A stretch of 64,000 nucleotides of DNA from Pseudomonas guangdongensis (GCF_900105885.1 NZ_LT629780.1:1426001-1490000), one strand, 5' to 3'. Shown: positions 35,874-45,840, counted from the first letter of the stretch. Translations and numbers: made by a program. The notes: generated by a model from the sequence alone, not told the origin.

Positions 35874-37166
35874 TCAGGCGAAGAAGCCGAGCTTGACCAC
35901 GAACAGCGCCGACAGCACCCACATGGCGCTGTTCAGCTCGTGGCGGCGGCCGCACAGCAGCTTGATCGCCGTCCAGCTGATGAAGCCCAGGGCGATGCCG
36001 TTGGCGATGGAGAAGGTCAGCGGCATGCTCAGCGCGGCGACCATCACCGGCGCGGCCTCGCTGAGGTCGTCCCAGGCGATCTGCGCCAGGCCGCCGGTCA
36101 TCAGCACGGCGACGAAGAACAGCGCCGGGGCGGTGGCGTAGTCGGGCACCGCGGCGGCCAGCGGCGAGAAGAACAGGCTGAGCAGGAACAGCGCGGCGAC
36201 CACGCAGGCGGTCAGCCCGGTGCGTCCGCCGGCGCTGATCCCGGCGGTGGATTCGATGAAGCTGGTGGTGGTCGAGGTGCCCAGCACCGCGCCGGCCATG
36301 GTCGCCGTGCTGTCGGCCAGCAGCGCGCGGCCCAGGCGCGGCAGCCTGCCGTCCGGACCGACCAGCCCGGCCTTCTGCGCCACGCCGATCAGGGTGCCGG
36401 AGGTGTCGAACAGGTCGACGAACAGGAAGGCGAAGATCACGCTGACCAGGCCGACGTCCAGGGCACCGGCGATGTCCAGCTGCAGCAGGGTCGGCAGCAG
36501 GCTCGGCGGCGGCGCCACCAGACCGTTCAGGTGGGTGAGGCCGAGGGCCAGCGAGGCGCCGGTGACGGCGAGGATGCCGAGCATCACCGCGCCGGTGACC
36601 CTGTGGTGGACCAGCGCGACGATCAGCACGAAACCGAGGCCGGCGAGCAGCGGGCCGGGCTGGGCGAGGTCGCCGAGTGCCACCAGGGTGGCCGGATGAT
36701 CGACGACGATGCCCGTGTTCTTCAGGGCGATCAGCGCGAGGAACAGGCCGATGCCGGCGCTGATCGCGGTGCGCAGCGGCAGCGGGATGCTGTGGATGAT
36801 CCATTCGCGGATGCGGAAGATCGACAGGGCGAAGAACAGCAGGCCGGACAGGAACACCGCGCCCAGGCCCACCTGCCACGTGTAGCCCATGGTCATCACC
36901 ACAGTGTAGGTGAAGAAGGCGTTCAGGCCCATGCCGGGGCCGAGGGCGATCGGGTAGTTGGCCCACAGGCCCATGATCAGCGAGCCGAGCGCGCCGGCCA
37001 GGCAGGTGGCGACGAACACCGCGCCCTGGTCCATGCCGGTCTTGGCGAGGATGCTCGGGTTGACGAACAGCACGTAGGCCATGGTCAGGAAGGTGGTGAC
37101 GCCGGCGAGGATCTCGGTGCGCACCGTGGTCTGGTGGGCCTTGAGGTGGAACAGTCTTTCCAGCAT
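35874..37166 (-). CDS. NCS2-family purine permease (AzgA-like), 430 aa
   Basis: Inner-membrane nucleobase:cation symporter with about 12 to 14 helices. It has the AzgA-group features [68 protein letters not shown] and [22 protein letters not shown] segments ([24 protein letters not shown]). Likely substrates are adenine, guanine or hypoxanthine. The 294-base gap upstream (37167-37460) holds only the terminator of the lactate operon; no riboswitch was recognised. Confidence 0.9.
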   Translation of the reverse strand: MLERLFHLKAHQTTVRTEILAGVTTFLTMAYVLFVNPSILAKTGMDQGAVFVATCLAGALGSLIMGLWANYPIALGPGMGLNAFFTYTVVMTMGYTWQVGLGAVFLSGLLFFALSIFRIREWIIHSIPLPLRTAISAGIGLFLALIALKNTGIVVDHPATLVALGDLAQPGPLLAGLGFVLIVALVHHRVTGAVMLGILAVTGASLALGLTHLNGLVAPPPSLLPTLLQLDIAGALDVGLVSVIFAFLFVDLFDTSGTLIGVAQKAGLVGPDGRLPRLGRALLADSTATMAGAVLGTSTTTSFIESTAGISAGGRTGLTACVVAALFLLSLFFSPLAAAVPDYATAPALFFVAVLMTGGLAQIAWDDLSEAAPVMVAALSMPLTFSIANGIALGFISWTAIKLLCGRRHELNSAMWVLSALFVVKLGFFA

Positions 37167-37393
37167 GGGGATCTCCGATGCTCGACGCGGCGAGCGGGAC
37201 GCCGCGGGTGGGCGTCGACAGGGCCGCCGCCGGCCTTGTGGGCGGGCGGGAGCGGGCGGTGGAAAAAGCCGCGCATGATACCAGCGCGGCCGGGGCCGGT
37301 GAAATTGCGGGCGGGGCGAGGCGGCCGGTGCGCGACCGATGGACGGCGAGGCGGCATCAGCCGCCGTACAGCGCCGTGACGGCCTGTTCGGGC

Positions 37394-37422
37394 GAAAAAA
37401 AGACCCCGCACCGGGCGGGGTC
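37394..37422 (-). terminator. Terminator of the lldP-lldD-dld operon
   Basis: On the minus strand GACCCCGC and GCGGGGTC form an 8-bp stem with a 5-base loop followed by a run of T, 39 bases past the D-lactate dehydrogenase stop. A clear intrinsic terminator. Confidence 0.85.
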
Positions 37423-37460
37423 GAAAGTGCCGTAGCACGACCTTGAAGCGCTGACCCGGA

Positions 37461-40283
37461 TCAGGCCGATGGCCTGGGAGCCTTGGTCCGGGTGACCCGG
37501 TCCACGAGGTAGACCAGGCCGTGGTAATCGATACCGGCATGATGTGACAGGCCGATTTCACAGGTGCGGCTGGTGGAGATCCCCTCGCCGCACTGCTGCA
37601 CGGCGTCCTTCAGCGAGCGCAGCGCGTGGGCGTTGAGTTCCGGCCGGTTGAAGCCCTTGTCGCCGGCGAAGCCGCAGCAGTGGATGCCTTCGGGCACCAC
37701 CACCTGGGTGGTGCAGCGGCTGACGATGTCGATCAGCCCCTGCGCCTCGCCCAGATGCTGGGTGCTGCAGGTGACGTGTACCGCCACCGGCTCGTGCTGC
37801 GGGACGAACTCCAGGCGGTCGAGTAAATGCTCGCGGATGAACTTCACCGGGTCGAAGAGCTTCAGCCGCGTGTCGGCCAGATCCTGCACCAGGCGCAGGG
37901 TGCACGGGCTGGTGTCGCAGTAGACCGGGTCGAGGCCGCCGCGGCTGGCGGCCAGCAGCGCGTCGAGCAGCTCGCGGCGCTTGGCCTCGGCCTGCTCGGG
38001 ATAGCCCTTGGAGGCGAACGGCTGGCCGCAGCACAGGTTGTCCAGGTTGTCGGGGAAGACCACGGCGAAGCCGGCCTTCTCCAGCAGGGCGCGGGTCTTG
38101 TCGAGCAGCGGGACCTGCTCGGCGTCGCCGGCCGCCGGGCCCATGGCCCGCGACACGCAGGCGGCCAGATACACCACCCGCGGCTGGTCGCTCGGCTGCG
38201 CCGTGGCCGGCAGCTGCAGGCGCACCGGCTGCGGCATGGCGGCGGTCCACTGCGGCAGGCGCTCGCCGGAGAGCTGGCGCAGGCCGGCGCTCAGCGCGGC
38301 CAGGCGCGGCGCGCCGAGCAGCTTGCGGGCGCTGTCGGCGGCGGCGAGGGTCAGGCGGGTGCCCTTGAGGACTGTGGCGAAGTGGCCGGCCAGCCAGCGG
38401 GCGGTGCCGGCATGCCCGGCGCCCGCGGCGCGCAGCTGGCGCACCAGGTCGCCGGTGTTGATGCCCACCGGGCAGCGCTGCGCGCACAGGCCGGTGGCCG
38501 CGCAGGTGTCGAGGCCGTGGTAGCGGTAGGCGCGCTCCAGCTCCGTGGTGTCGATGCCGGCGCGCTTCTTCGCCTGGATGTCGCGCCAGATGACGATGCG
38601 CTGGCGCGGGGTGAGGGTCAGGCCGCGCGACGGGCAGACCGGCTCGCAGAAGCCGCATTCGATGCACTTGTCGACGATCGCGTCGGCGGCCGGCAGCGGC
38701 TTGAGGTTTTTCAGGTGGATCTCGGGATCTGCGGAGAGCACCACGTCGGGGTTGAGGATGCCGCGCGGGTCGAGCAGACGCTTGATCTTCCACATCAGCT
38801 GGTAGGCCTCCGCGCCCCATTCCAGCTCGACGAACGGCGCCATGTTGCGCCCGGTGCCGTGTTCGGCCTTCAGCGCGCCGCCGAACTCCACCGCCACCAG
38901 CTGCGCGACGTCGCGCATGAAGGCTTCGTAGCGGGCCTTCTCGGCCTCGCTGTCGAAGCCCTGGGTGAACACGAAGTGCAGGTTGCCCTCCAGCGCATGG
39001 CCGAAGATGATCGCCTCGCGGTAGCCGTGGCGGTCGAACAGTTCGAGCAGGCGGTTGACGCCTTCGGCCAGCTGTTCGACCGGGAAGGTGACGTCCTCGA
39101 TGATCACCGTGGTGCCGGTGCGGCGCACCGCGCCGACCGCCGGGAAGGTGTCCTTGCGGATCTTCCACAGCTGGTTGTAGACCGCCGGGTCCTCGCTGAA
39201 GTCGACCTGCTTCTCCACCGGGAAGCCGGCGATGGAGGCCATGATCTGCGCGATCTGCTCGTGCAGCAGGCTCTGGCTGGCGGCGCGCGACTCGATCAGC
39301 AGGGCGCAGGCGCCATCGGACAGGGCGCGGACCCATTCCGGCATGCCCTGCATGTTTTCCACCGAGCGCAGGCTGCGCCGATCCAGCAGCTCCACCGCGG
39401 ACACCGGCTGCTGGCGCAGCACCGGCACGGCGCGGCAGCAGTTTGCCACGTCGGGGAACACGATCAGCGCGCTGGCCTTGTGCGGGTAGTCCGGCACGGT
39501 GTCGTAGGTCACCGCGCTGATGAAGCCCAGGGTGCCCTCGGAGCCGACCATCAGGTGGTTGAGGATGTCCAGCGGCTCGTCGTAGTCGACCAGCGCGTTG
39601 AGGGACAAGCCGGTGGTGTTCTTCAGCCGGTACTTGTGGCGGATCCTGTCGGCCAGCGCAGAGTTGGCGCGGGTCTGCCGGCCCAGCTCGGCCAGCTGTT
39701 CGAGCAGGGCGGCGTGGCTCTTGCGGAACGCCGCGATGCTGCCCGCATCCTCGCTGTCCACCACGGTGCCGTCGGCCAGCACCAGGCGCAGGCCGGCGAG
39801 GGTCTGGTAGCTGTTCTGCGCGGTGCCGCAGCACATGCCGCTGGAGTTGTTGGCGACGATGCCGCCGATCTTCGCCGCGTTGATCGAGGCCGGATCGGGG
39901 CCGATCTTGCGCTGCAGCGGCGCCAGCACGGCGTTGGCGCTGGCGCCGATCACCCCCGGCTGCAGGCGGATCTGCGCGCCGCCGGCGCGGATCTCGCGGC
40001 CGTTCCAGTTGTCGCCGAGGACGATCAGCACCGAGTCGCTGATCGCCTGGCCGGACAGGCTGGTGCCGGCGGCGCGGAAGGTCACCGCGACGCGCTCGGC
40101 GTGGGCCAGGCGCAGCAGTTCGACCACCTCGCGCTCGGACTCGACGCGCAGCACCAGCTGGGGGATCAGCCGGTAGAAGCTGGCGTCGGTGCCGAAGGCC
40201 AGGGTGGACAGCGGATCGTCGAAGCGCCGCTCGCGGGGGATCAGGCGCTCGACGGCGTTGAGGAAGGCGGCGGGCAGGCTCAT
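37461..40283 (-). CDS. dld: D-lactate dehydrogenase, FAD and Fe-S (quinone-linked), 940 aa
   Basis: Oxidises D-lactate to pyruvate, feeding the respiratory chain. The N-terminal FAD-binding oxidase part (VTFRAAGTSLSGQAISDSVLIVLG, GGIVANNSSGMCCG, MVGSEGTLGFISAVTY, EHGTGRNMAPFVELEWG) is fused to a C-terminal ferredoxin-like part. The latter has the 4Fe-4S motifs KCIECGFCEPVCPSRG and CAATGLCAQRCPVGI and two CCG domains (NLCCGQPFASKG, HCCGFAGDKGF). The 940-residue fused form is the pseudomonad type. The start MSLPAAFLNAVERLIP is chosen after GGAG with five-base spacing. Third gene after lldP and lldD; the gap to lldD is 133 bases and contains a hairpin. Confidence 0.94.
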   Translation of the reverse strand: MSLPAAFLNAVERLIPRERRFDDPLSTLAFGTDASFYRLIPQLVLRVESEREVVELLRLAHAERVAVTFRAAGTSLSGQAISDSVLIVLGDNWNGREIRAGGAQIRLQPGVIGASANAVLAPLQRKIGPDPASINAAKIGGIVANNSSGMCCGTAQNSYQTLAGLRLVLADGTVVDSEDAGSIAAFRKSHAALLEQLAELGRQTRANSALADRIRHKYRLKNTTGLSLNALVDYDEPLDILNHLMVGSEGTLGFISAVTYDTVPDYPHKASALIVFPDVANCCRAVPVLRQQPVSAVELLDRRSLRSVENMQGMPEWVRALSDGACALLIESRAASQSLLHEQIAQIMASIAGFPVEKQVDFSEDPAVYNQLWKIRKDTFPAVGAVRRTGTTVIIEDVTFPVEQLAEGVNRLLELFDRHGYREAIIFGHALEGNLHFVFTQGFDSEAEKARYEAFMRDVAQLVAVEFGGALKAEHGTGRNMAPFVELEWGAEAYQLMWKIKRLLDPRGILNPDVVLSADPEIHLKNLKPLPAADAIVDKCIECGFCEPVCPSRGLTLTPRQRIVIWRDIQAKKRAGIDTTELERAYRYHGLDTCAATGLCAQRCPVGINTGDLVRQLRAAGAGHAGTARWLAGHFATVLKGTRLTLAAADSARKLLGAPRLAALSAGLRQLSGERLPQWTAAMPQPVRLQLPATAQPSDQPRVVYLAACVSRAMGPAAGDAEQVPLLDKTRALLEKAGFAVVFPDNLDNLCCGQPFASKGYPEQAEAKRRELLDALLAASRGGLDPVYCDTSPCTLRLVQDLADTRLKLFDPVKFIREHLLDRLEFVPQHEPVAVHVTCSTQHLGEAQGLIDIVSRCTTQVVVPEGIHCCGFAGDKGFNRPELNAHALRSLKDAVQQCGEGISTSRTCEIGLSHHAGIDYHGLVYLVDRVTRTKAPRPSA

Positions 40284-40312
40284 GGGCACTCCGGCGGTCA
40301 CGGTGGGCGCAG

Positions 40313-40330
40313 GCGCCAGCGGGCTGGCGC
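40313..40330. repeat. Short palindrome in the lldD-dld gap
   Basis: GCGCCAGC and GCTGGCGC pair exactly around GG. Similar TAGCGCCAGCNNGCTGGCGC repeats are common in pseudomonads (from memory). It may separate expression of dld from lldD. Confidence 0.45.
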
Positions 40331-40416
40331 TACAGGGCATGGCTCTGGGCGGGAGGCGCCCCGGCCGGCGGCATCGGGCCGGCCGTGAGGCGGCGCTCCC
40401 GCGGTGGGTCCGGGCG

Positions 40417-41562
40417 TCAGGCGCCCAGTTCGCGGACCAGCGAGTCGCGGCTGATCTCGCCGATCGAGCGGGCCCCGGTCAGGGTCATCGCCACGCGCAT
40501 TTCCTTGTCGATCAGTTCCAGCAGGTTGCTCACCCCGGCGCCGCCGGCCGCGGCCAGGGCGTAGACGAAGGCGCGGCCGAGCATCACGCTGTCGGCGCCG
40601 AGGGCGAGCATGCGCACCACGTCGAGGCCGGTGCGGATGCCGGAATCGGCGAGGATCTTCAGTTCGCCCTTCACCGCGTCGGCGATGGCCGGCAGGGCGC
40701 GGGCGCTGGACAGCACGCCGTCGAGCTGGCGGCCGCCGTGGTTGGAGACGACGATGCCGTCGGCGCCGAACTTCACCGCGTCGCGGGCGTCGTCCGGGTC
40801 GAGGATACCCTTGATCACCATCGGGCCGTCCCAGAAGTCGCGGATCCACTCCAGGTCCTTCCAGGAGATCGACGGGTCGAAGTTGTTGGCCAGCCAGCCG
40901 ATGTAGTCCTCGAGGCCGGTGGGGTTGCCGCGGTAGGTGGAGATGTTGCCCAGGTCGTGAGGCTTGCCGAGCAGGCCGACGTCCAGCGCCCAGCGCGGGT
41001 GGGTGACCGCCTGCAGGTAGCGGCGCATCGCTGCGTTGGGGCCGCTCATCCCCGAGTGGGCGTCGCGGTAGCGGGCGCCGGGCACCGGCATGTCGACGGT
41101 GAACACCAAGGTGGTGACGCCGGCGGCCTTGGCGCGCTCCAGGGCGTTCTTCATGAAGCCGCGGTCCTTGAGCACGTAGAGCTGGAACCACATCGGCCGG
41201 TCGATGGCCGGCGCGACTTCCTCGATCGGGCAGACCGACACGGTGGACAGGGTGAAGGGGATGCCCTTGGCGGCGGCGGCCTTGGCCGCCTGCACCTCGC
41301 CGCGCCGGGCGTACATGCCGGTCAGGCCGACCGGCGCCAGGGCCACCGGCAGGGCCAGGGTCTCGCCGAACAGCTGGGTTTCCAGGCTCAGCTCGGACAT
41401 GTTCTTCAGCACCCGCTGGCGCAGGGCGATGTCGGCCAGGTCGGCGACGTTGCGCTTGAGGGTGTGCTCGGCATAGGCGCCGCCGTCGATGTAGTGGAAC
41501 AGGAAGGGCGGCAGGCGGCGCTGGGCGGCGGCACGGTAGTCGGTGGAGGCGGAAATGATCAT
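40417..41562 (-). CDS. lldD: L-lactate dehydrogenase (FMN, quinone-linked), 381 aa
   Basis: Membrane-associated flavoenzyme oxidising L-lactate to pyruvate. It is a TIM-barrel alpha-hydroxyacid oxidase with [57 protein letters not shown], the catalytic-histidine motif [37 protein letters not shown] and [10 protein letters not shown]. The length of 381 is exactly that of other pseudomonads. Strong ribosome site GGGAG. Second gene of the lactate operon. Confidence 0.97.
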   Translation of the reverse strand: MIISASTDYRAAAQRRLPPFLFHYIDGGAYAEHTLKRNVADLADIALRQRVLKNMSELSLETQLFGETLALPVALAPVGLTGMYARRGEVQAAKAAAAKGIPFTLSTVSVCPIEEVAPAIDRPMWFQLYVLKDRGFMKNALERAKAAGVTTLVFTVDMPVPGARYRDAHSGMSGPNAAMRRYLQAVTHPRWALDVGLLGKPHDLGNISTYRGNPTGLEDYIGWLANNFDPSISWKDLEWIRDFWDGPMVIKGILDPDDARDAVKFGADGIVVSNHGGRQLDGVLSSARALPAIADAVKGELKILADSGIRTGLDVVRMLALGADSVMLGRAFVYALAAAGGAGVSNLLELIDKEMRVAMTLTGARSIGEISRDSLVRELGA

Positions 41563-41590
41563 GCGACGGCTCCCGGTGGATTCGCAAGGA

Positions 41591-41620
41591 CGCCAGCCCC
41601 GGCAGGGGCCGGGGCTGGCG
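41591..41620. promoter_or_regulatory. Strong intercistronic hairpin between lldP and lldD
   Basis: A 13-bp perfect GC stem (41591-41603 with 41608-41620) with a 4-base loop, 13 bases past the lldP stop codon and 28 bases before the lldD start. There is no T run, so it is more likely a processing or stability element setting the lldP:lldD ratio than a terminator. Confidence 0.5.
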
Positions 41621-41633
41621 TGGGGGCTTTCGG

Positions 41634-43328
41634 TCAGCGGGCCAGCAGCGGGTCGCTGACGCCGAGGACGTAGATGGCCAGCAGGGCGATCAGGCCCGTG
41701 AACAGCACGTAGTACAAGGTCGGCCAGACGGTCTTGCGCAGGGTGGTGCCCTCGCGGCCGAGCAGGCCGACGGTGGCCGAGGCGGCCACCACGTTGTGGA
41801 TCGCCACCATGTTGCCGGCGGCGGCGCCGATGGCCTGCACGGCGACGATCAGCGCGGTGGAAATGCCGAGGTTCTCGGCCACGCCGAACTGGAACTGGCT
41901 GAGCATCATGTTGCTGACCGTGTTGGAGCCGGCGATGAAGGCACCCAGGGCGCCGATGCTCGGCGCCAGCAGCGGGTAGATGCTGCCGACGCTGTCGGCC
42001 ACCCACTGCGCCATGGCGATCGGCATGCTCGGCAGCTCGGCGGCGTTGACCCCGGAGTTGATCAGGATGCGCACCATCGGCACGGTGAACAGCAGCACGA
42101 AACCGGCGCCGAGCAGGACCTTGCTGGATTCGCCGACCGCGGCGGTGAGTTCACGCAGCTTCATGCCGTGGAGGAAGAAGGTGGCGATGACCACCGCGAC
42201 CAGGATGCCGCCGGGCAGGTACAGCGGCATGAAGTCGGCCTTGATCCCGGCTTCGCCGAGGATGTCGGGGAACACCAGCACCACCGATTTCAGCGCCGCG
42301 CCGACTTCCGGGAACACCCGGCTGATCACCAGCAGGGCGCCGACCAGCACGTAGGGCAGCCAGGCGCGCAGGGTGCTCATCGGCCGCTGGGTGAGTTCGT
42401 CGAGCTTCATTTCCACGCTGCCCAGCCACTCGCTCGGCCAGTCCTTGGCGTCGGCGAAGTCCCAGGTGGTCTTGGGCACCAGGAAGCCGAGGCGCGCGGC
42501 GCTGGTGACGATGGCCAGGCCGACCAGGCCGCCGAGCAGCGAGGGGAATTCCGGGCCGAGGAACACGCCGGTGGCGGCGTAGGGCAGGGTGAAGGCCAGG
42601 CCGGCGAACAGGGCGAACGGCAGCACTTCGAAGCCGGCCTTCCAGCTTTTCTCCTTGCCGAAGAAGCGGGTCAGCATCAGCACCATGATCAGCGGCATCA
42701 GGGTGCCGACGATGGCGTGGATGATCGCCACGTTGCTGGTGATCAGCTGCAGGAAGACTTCCCAGCTGGAGCCGTTCTCCGCCAGGCGCGCGCCGATCGA
42801 GGCGGTGTCCAGGCCGCTGTTGACGCCGATGATGATCGGCGTGCCGACCGCGCCGAACGACACCGGGGTGCTCTGCACCAGCATGCCGAGGATCACCGCG
42901 GCCAGCGCCGGGAAGCCGATGGCCACCAGCAGCGGCGCGGCGATCGCCGCCGGCGTGCCGAAGCCGGAAGCGCCCTCGATGAAGCAGCCGAACAGCCAGG
43001 CGATGATCAGCGCCTGGATGCGCCGGTCGGGGCTGATGGTGGCGAAGCCGGCGCGGATCGCGGTGATGCCGCCGGAGTGCTTGAGGGTGTTGAGCAGCAG
43101 GATGGCGCCGAAGATGATCCACAGCACGCCGAGGGTGATGATCAGGCCCTGTACGGTGGAGGCGAGGATGCGGTTGAAGCTCATGTCCCAGGCATACAGG
43201 CCGATGCCGGCGGTGAGCAGGTAGACCAGCGGCATGGCGCGTTTGGCCGGCCAGCGCAGGCCGACCAGCAGGATCGCGGCGAGCAGGATGGGGGAGAAGG
43301 CGAGAAGCGCGAGAATACCGGGTTGCAT
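41634..43328 (-). CDS. lldP: L-lactate permease, 564 aa
   Basis: Proton-linked lactate importer of the LctP family with about 14 helices. Family signatures include [63 protein letters not shown] and [18 protein letters not shown] (both seen in full). The start [17 protein letters not shown] is taken after GAGG. First gene of the lldP-lldD-dld operon, divergent from the GntR regulator, with a 17-bp palindrome 117 bases upstream. Confidence 0.96.
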   Translation of the reverse strand: MQPGILALLAFSPILLAAILLVGLRWPAKRAMPLVYLLTAGIGLYAWDMSFNRILASTVQGLIITLGVLWIIFGAILLLNTLKHSGGITAIRAGFATISPDRRIQALIIAWLFGCFIEGASGFGTPAAIAAPLLVAIGFPALAAVILGMLVQSTPVSFGAVGTPIIIGVNSGLDTASIGARLAENGSSWEVFLQLITSNVAIIHAIVGTLMPLIMVLMLTRFFGKEKSWKAGFEVLPFALFAGLAFTLPYAATGVFLGPEFPSLLGGLVGLAIVTSAARLGFLVPKTTWDFADAKDWPSEWLGSVEMKLDELTQRPMSTLRAWLPYVLVGALLVISRVFPEVGAALKSVVLVFPDILGEAGIKADFMPLYLPGGILVAVVIATFFLHGMKLRELTAAVGESSKVLLGAGFVLLFTVPMVRILINSGVNAAELPSMPIAMAQWVADSVGSIYPLLAPSIGALGAFIAGSNTVSNMMLSQFQFGVAENLGISTALIVAVQAIGAAAGNMVAIHNVVAASATVGLLGREGTTLRKTVWPTLYYVLFTGLIALLAIYVLGVSDPLLAR

Positions 43329-43444
43329 GGCGGGATACCTCGGTTCAGTGCTGCGCGAGGCGCGGGCGGACGGAGCGGATATGGCGGGCAAGCGGAGCAG
43401 GCATGGCTGAACCTCGTGGGCCGGTTGTTGGTCTTGTGGGCCTG

Positions 43445-43461
43445 AATTGGTAATACCAATT
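43445..43461. promoter_or_regulatory. LldR operator: 17-bp palindrome
   Basis: AATTGGTA and TACCAATT are perfect inverted arms about a single central A. This is the TTGGTNNNACCAA form bound by FadR/LldR-subfamily GntR regulators. It lies in the 301-base lldP/lldR divergent region, which holds nothing else coding, and overlaps the -35 of a candidate lldR promoter. Confidence 0.8.
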
Positions 43462-43488
43462 TACAAGTGGCGGGGCTCAGGTTAAAAG
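43460..43488 (+). promoter_or_regulatory. Candidate lldR promoter overlapping the operator
   Basis: TTTACA and TAAAAG are separated by 17 bases (5 of 6 and 4 of 6 consensus matches). The -35 overlaps the end of the operator palindrome, so autorepression by LldR is expected. The start codon is 142 bases further on. Confidence 0.45.
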
Positions 43489-43629
43489 TCGTGCTTGCCG
43501 GCTGTCAATCCGGGTCCTTACGACTTTAGTCAGTCGGAGGCGGCTTGTAAGGCTTCGCCCGCCGAGGCTAGGCTTGCCGCCCGCGCGTGCGGGCGTGTGT
43601 TTTGGTGGTCAAACCAGTGGAGAGAGGCA

Positions 43630-44409
43630 ATGGGATTCGCCCCTGTTCGGCAGCGCCGTCTGTCGGATGACATCGTCGAGCGTCTGGAGGCGCTGATTCT
43701 CGAAGGCTCGCTCAAGGCCGGCGAACGCCTGCCGCCGGAGCGCGCCCTGGCCGAGCAGTTTGGCGTGTCGCGGCCGTCGCTGCGCGAAGCGATCCAGAAG
43801 CTGGCGGCGCGCGGCCTGCTGGTCAGCCGCCAGGGCGGCGGCACCTTTGTCGCCGAGACCCTGGGCTCGACCTTCAGCGATCCGCTGCTCGAACTGCTGG
43901 GCAGCAGCGAGGAGGCGCAGCGCGACTTGCTGGAGTTCCGCCATACCCTGGAGGGCGCCTGCGCCTACTATGCGGCGCAGCGCGCCACGCCGATGGATCA
44001 CCAGCGCCTGCGCGAGGCCTTCGAGGCGCTGCAGCAGTGCTACGCCCGCCCGCCGGCGCGCGACCGCGCCGAGGAAGGGCTGGCCGATGCGCGCTTCCAT
44101 CTGGCGATCGCCGAGGCCAGCCACAACGCCGTGCTTCTGCACACCATCAAGGGGTTGTTCGATCTGCTCAAGCGCAACGTGGTGACCAACATCGGCGGCA
44201 TGTACGCACAGCGCGGCGAAACCCGCGACATGCTGATGCGCCAGCATCGCGAGCTGTTCGAGGCGATCGTCGAGGGGCGCGCGGAGGAGGCGCGGGAGAT
44301 TTCCAACCGGCACATCCACTACGTGCGCGAGGTGCTGTCCGAAGTGCAGCAGGAAGCCCGGCGCGAGGCGCGTGCGCGTCGCCGTCAGGGGCTTCAGGAG
44401 GGGGGGTAG
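43630..44409 (+). CDS. lldR: GntR/FadR-family lactate regulator LldR, 259 aa
   Basis: Transcription factor with an N-terminal winged helix (LSDDIVERLEALILEGSLKAGERLPPERALAEQFGVSRPSLREAIQKLAARGLLVSRQGGGTFV) and a C-terminal all-helical FCD ligand domain (EFRHTLEGACAYYAAQRAT, FHLAIAEASHNAVLLHTIKGLFDLL, QHRELFEAIVEGRAEEAREISNRHI). It is divergent from lldP-lldD-dld, the standard lactate arrangement, and probably represses it until lactate binds. GGAGAGAGG precedes the ATG. The C-terminus is Arg-rich. Confidence 0.93.
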   Translation: MGFAPVRQRRLSDDIVERLEALILEGSLKAGERLPPERALAEQFGVSRPSLREAIQKLAARGLLVSRQGGGTFVAETLGSTFSDPLLELLGSSEEAQRDLLEFRHTLEGACAYYAAQRATPMDHQRLREAFEALQQCYARPPARDRAEEGLADARFHLAIAEASHNAVLLHTIKGLFDLLKRNVVTNIGGMYAQRGETRDMLMRQHRELFEAIVEGRAEEAREISNRHIHYVREVLSEVQQEARREARARRRQGLQEGG

Positions 44410-44420
44410 GGCGGCGAAAG

Positions 44421-44439
44421 CGGCGCCCGCGGGGCGCCG
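44421..44439. terminator. Hairpin between convergent lldR and smpB
   Basis: CGGCGCCC and GGGCGCCG pair around a 3-base loop in the 69-base gap between the two stop codons. Probably a shared weak terminator; there is no T run. Confidence 0.45.
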
Positions 44440-44478
44440 TCGGCCTGTGCCGGGGTGAGACTCGCGCGGGCGCTCGGG

Positions 44479-44961
44479 TCAGTCGTCCTTGCCCTTGCTG
44501 CGCACCGCGCGCTGGATCTCGCGGTTGGAGTCGCGTTCCTTCTCCACGGCGCGCTTGTCGAATTCCTTCTTGCCCTTGGCCAGGGCGATCTCGCACTTGA
44601 CCAGGTGCTTCTTCCAGTACAGCGCCAGCGCCACGCAGGCAAAACCCTTCTGCTGCACGGCGCCGAACAGCTTGCCCAGCTCGTTCTTGTGCAGCAGCAG
44701 CTTGCGGGTGCGTGTCGGGTCGGCGATGACATGGGTGCTGGCGGCGGTCAGCGGGGTGATGTGGCTGCCGAGCAGCCAGGCCTCGCCATCCTTGAGCAGC
44801 ACGTAGCTGTCGGTGAGCTGGGCCTTGCCGGCGCGCAGACTCTTGATCTCCCAGCCAGCCAGGGCGATGCCCGCTTCGAAGCGCTGCTCGATGTAGTAAT
44901 CGTGCAGCGCTTTCTTGTTGAGGGCGATGGTCCCGGCGGGGTGTTTCTTCTGTTTAGCCAT
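44479..44961 (-). CDS. smpB: SsrA-binding protein SmpB, 160 aa
   Basis: Partner of tmRNA in trans-translation. It has [39 protein letters not shown], the beta-barrel core [28 protein letters not shown], and the basic C-terminal tail that acts in the decoding centre ([29 protein letters not shown]). The start [19 protein letters not shown] gives 160 residues, the usual size. The ssrA gene itself is not in this window. Divergent from ratA. Confidence 0.97.
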   Translation of the reverse strand: MAKQKKHPAGTIALNKKALHDYYIEQRFEAGIALAGWEIKSLRAGKAQLTDSYVLLKDGEAWLLGSHITPLTAASTHVIADPTRTRKLLLHKNELGKLFGAVQQKGFACVALALYWKKHLVKCEIALAKGKKEFDKRAVEKERDSNREIQRAVRSKGKDD

Positions 44962-44970
44962 AGGCTGGGC

Positions 44971-44976
44971 ATTATA
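44971..44976 (-). promoter_or_regulatory. Perfect -10 hexamer just upstream of smpB
   Basis: TATAAT on the minus strand, ending ten bases before the smpB ATG; no good -35 is seen at 16 to 18 bases. If used, transcription would start about 3 bases before the start codon. Confidence 0.3.
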
Positions 44977-45080
44977 AGGACTTGCCCGGCGCTGCGCCAT
45001 GCATGTCTGCGGCCGCCGGCTTGAGCCGCCGGAGCGAATTTCGGACAATGCGCGCTCACTTTTCTGAGCCTCATCGCGCC

Positions 45081-45515
45081 ATGAGCACCCGCATTCAACG
45101 CTCGGCCCTGTTGCCCTATCCGGCCCGTGCGCTCTATGACCTGGTCAACGACGTGGCCAGCTATCCGCAGTTCCTGCCCTGGTGCTCGGCCGCCGAGGTG
45201 CTGGAGAGCAATGACCACCTGATGCGCGCGACCCTCAAGGTCGGCCGCGCCGGGATCAGCCAGCAGTTCACCACCCGCAACGCGCTGGTGCCCGGTGAGT
45301 CGATCACCATGAAGCTGGAGCAGGGGCCGTTCAGCGCCCTGCACGGGGTCTGGCAGTTCCAGGCGCTGAGCGACAAGGCCTGCAAGATCACCCTCGATCT
45401 GTCCTTCGAGTACTCCGGGGCGCTGGTCAAGGCCACCCTCGGGCCGCTGTTCAACCAGGCCGCCACCACCATGGTGGATGCCTTCTGCCAAAGGGCCAAG
45501 CAGCTGTATGGATAA
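45081..45515 (+). CDS. ratA: RatA/Coq10-type START-domain protein, 144 aa
   Basis: Small START/Bet v 1-fold protein related to mitochondrial Coq10. The E. coli homologue was described as an inhibitor of ribosome subunit association, and a role in ubiquinone function is also proposed. It has the family motif [32 protein letters not shown] and a C-terminal helix with [21 protein letters not shown]. It overlaps the next gene by eight bases. Confidence 0.93.
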   Translation: MSTRIQRSALLPYPARALYDLVNDVASYPQFLPWCSAAEVLESNDHLMRATLKVGRAGISQQFTTRNALVPGESITMKLEQGPFSALHGVWQFQALSDKACKITLDLSFEYSGALVKATLGPLFNQAATTMVDAFCQRAKQLYG

Positions 45516-45828
45516 GCCTGACACCATCGCCGTCGAGGTGGTCTACGCCCTCGCCGACAAGCAGAAACTGCTGCGCCTGAGCGTGCCGCGTGGCACCAGC
45601 ATGCGCGAGGCGGCCGAGCGCTCGGGGATTGCCGGGTTCTTTCCGGAGCTGGATCTGGCCACGGCGCCGATGGGTATCTTCGGCAAGGCGGTGGCGCGTC
45701 CCGAGGAGCGGCTGCTGGAGGACGGCGAGCGGGTGGAGATCTACCGGCCGCTGATCGCCGATCCCAAGGAGGCGCGTAAGCAGCGCGCCGCCAAGGTGGC
45801 CCGGGACAAGGATGGCGAGGCCGGATAG
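45508..45828 (+). CDS. rnfH: RnfH-family ubiquitin-like protein (UPF0125), 106 aa
   Basis: Beta-grasp protein of unknown role. It has IAVEVVYALADKQKLLRLSVPRGTSMREAAERSGI, GIFGKAVARPEERLLEDGERVEIYRPLIADPKEARKQRA, the family-defining end. The start codon lies within ratA (eight-base overlap), the arrangement seen across gammaproteobacteria. It is followed 12 bases later by a strong terminator. Confidence 0.93.
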   Translation: MDKPDTIAVEVVYALADKQKLLRLSVPRGTSMREAAERSGIAGFFPELDLATAPMGIFGKAVARPEERLLEDGERVEIYRPLIADPKEARKQRAAKVARDKDGEAG

Positions 45829-45840
45829 CGCGCTGTATGC

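Noticed and set aside
35796..37379. Plus-strand frame opposite the NCS2 permease
   Set aside because: Gln/Gly/Arg-rich shadow translation with no homology-like motif; the minus-strand gene is complete and conserved.
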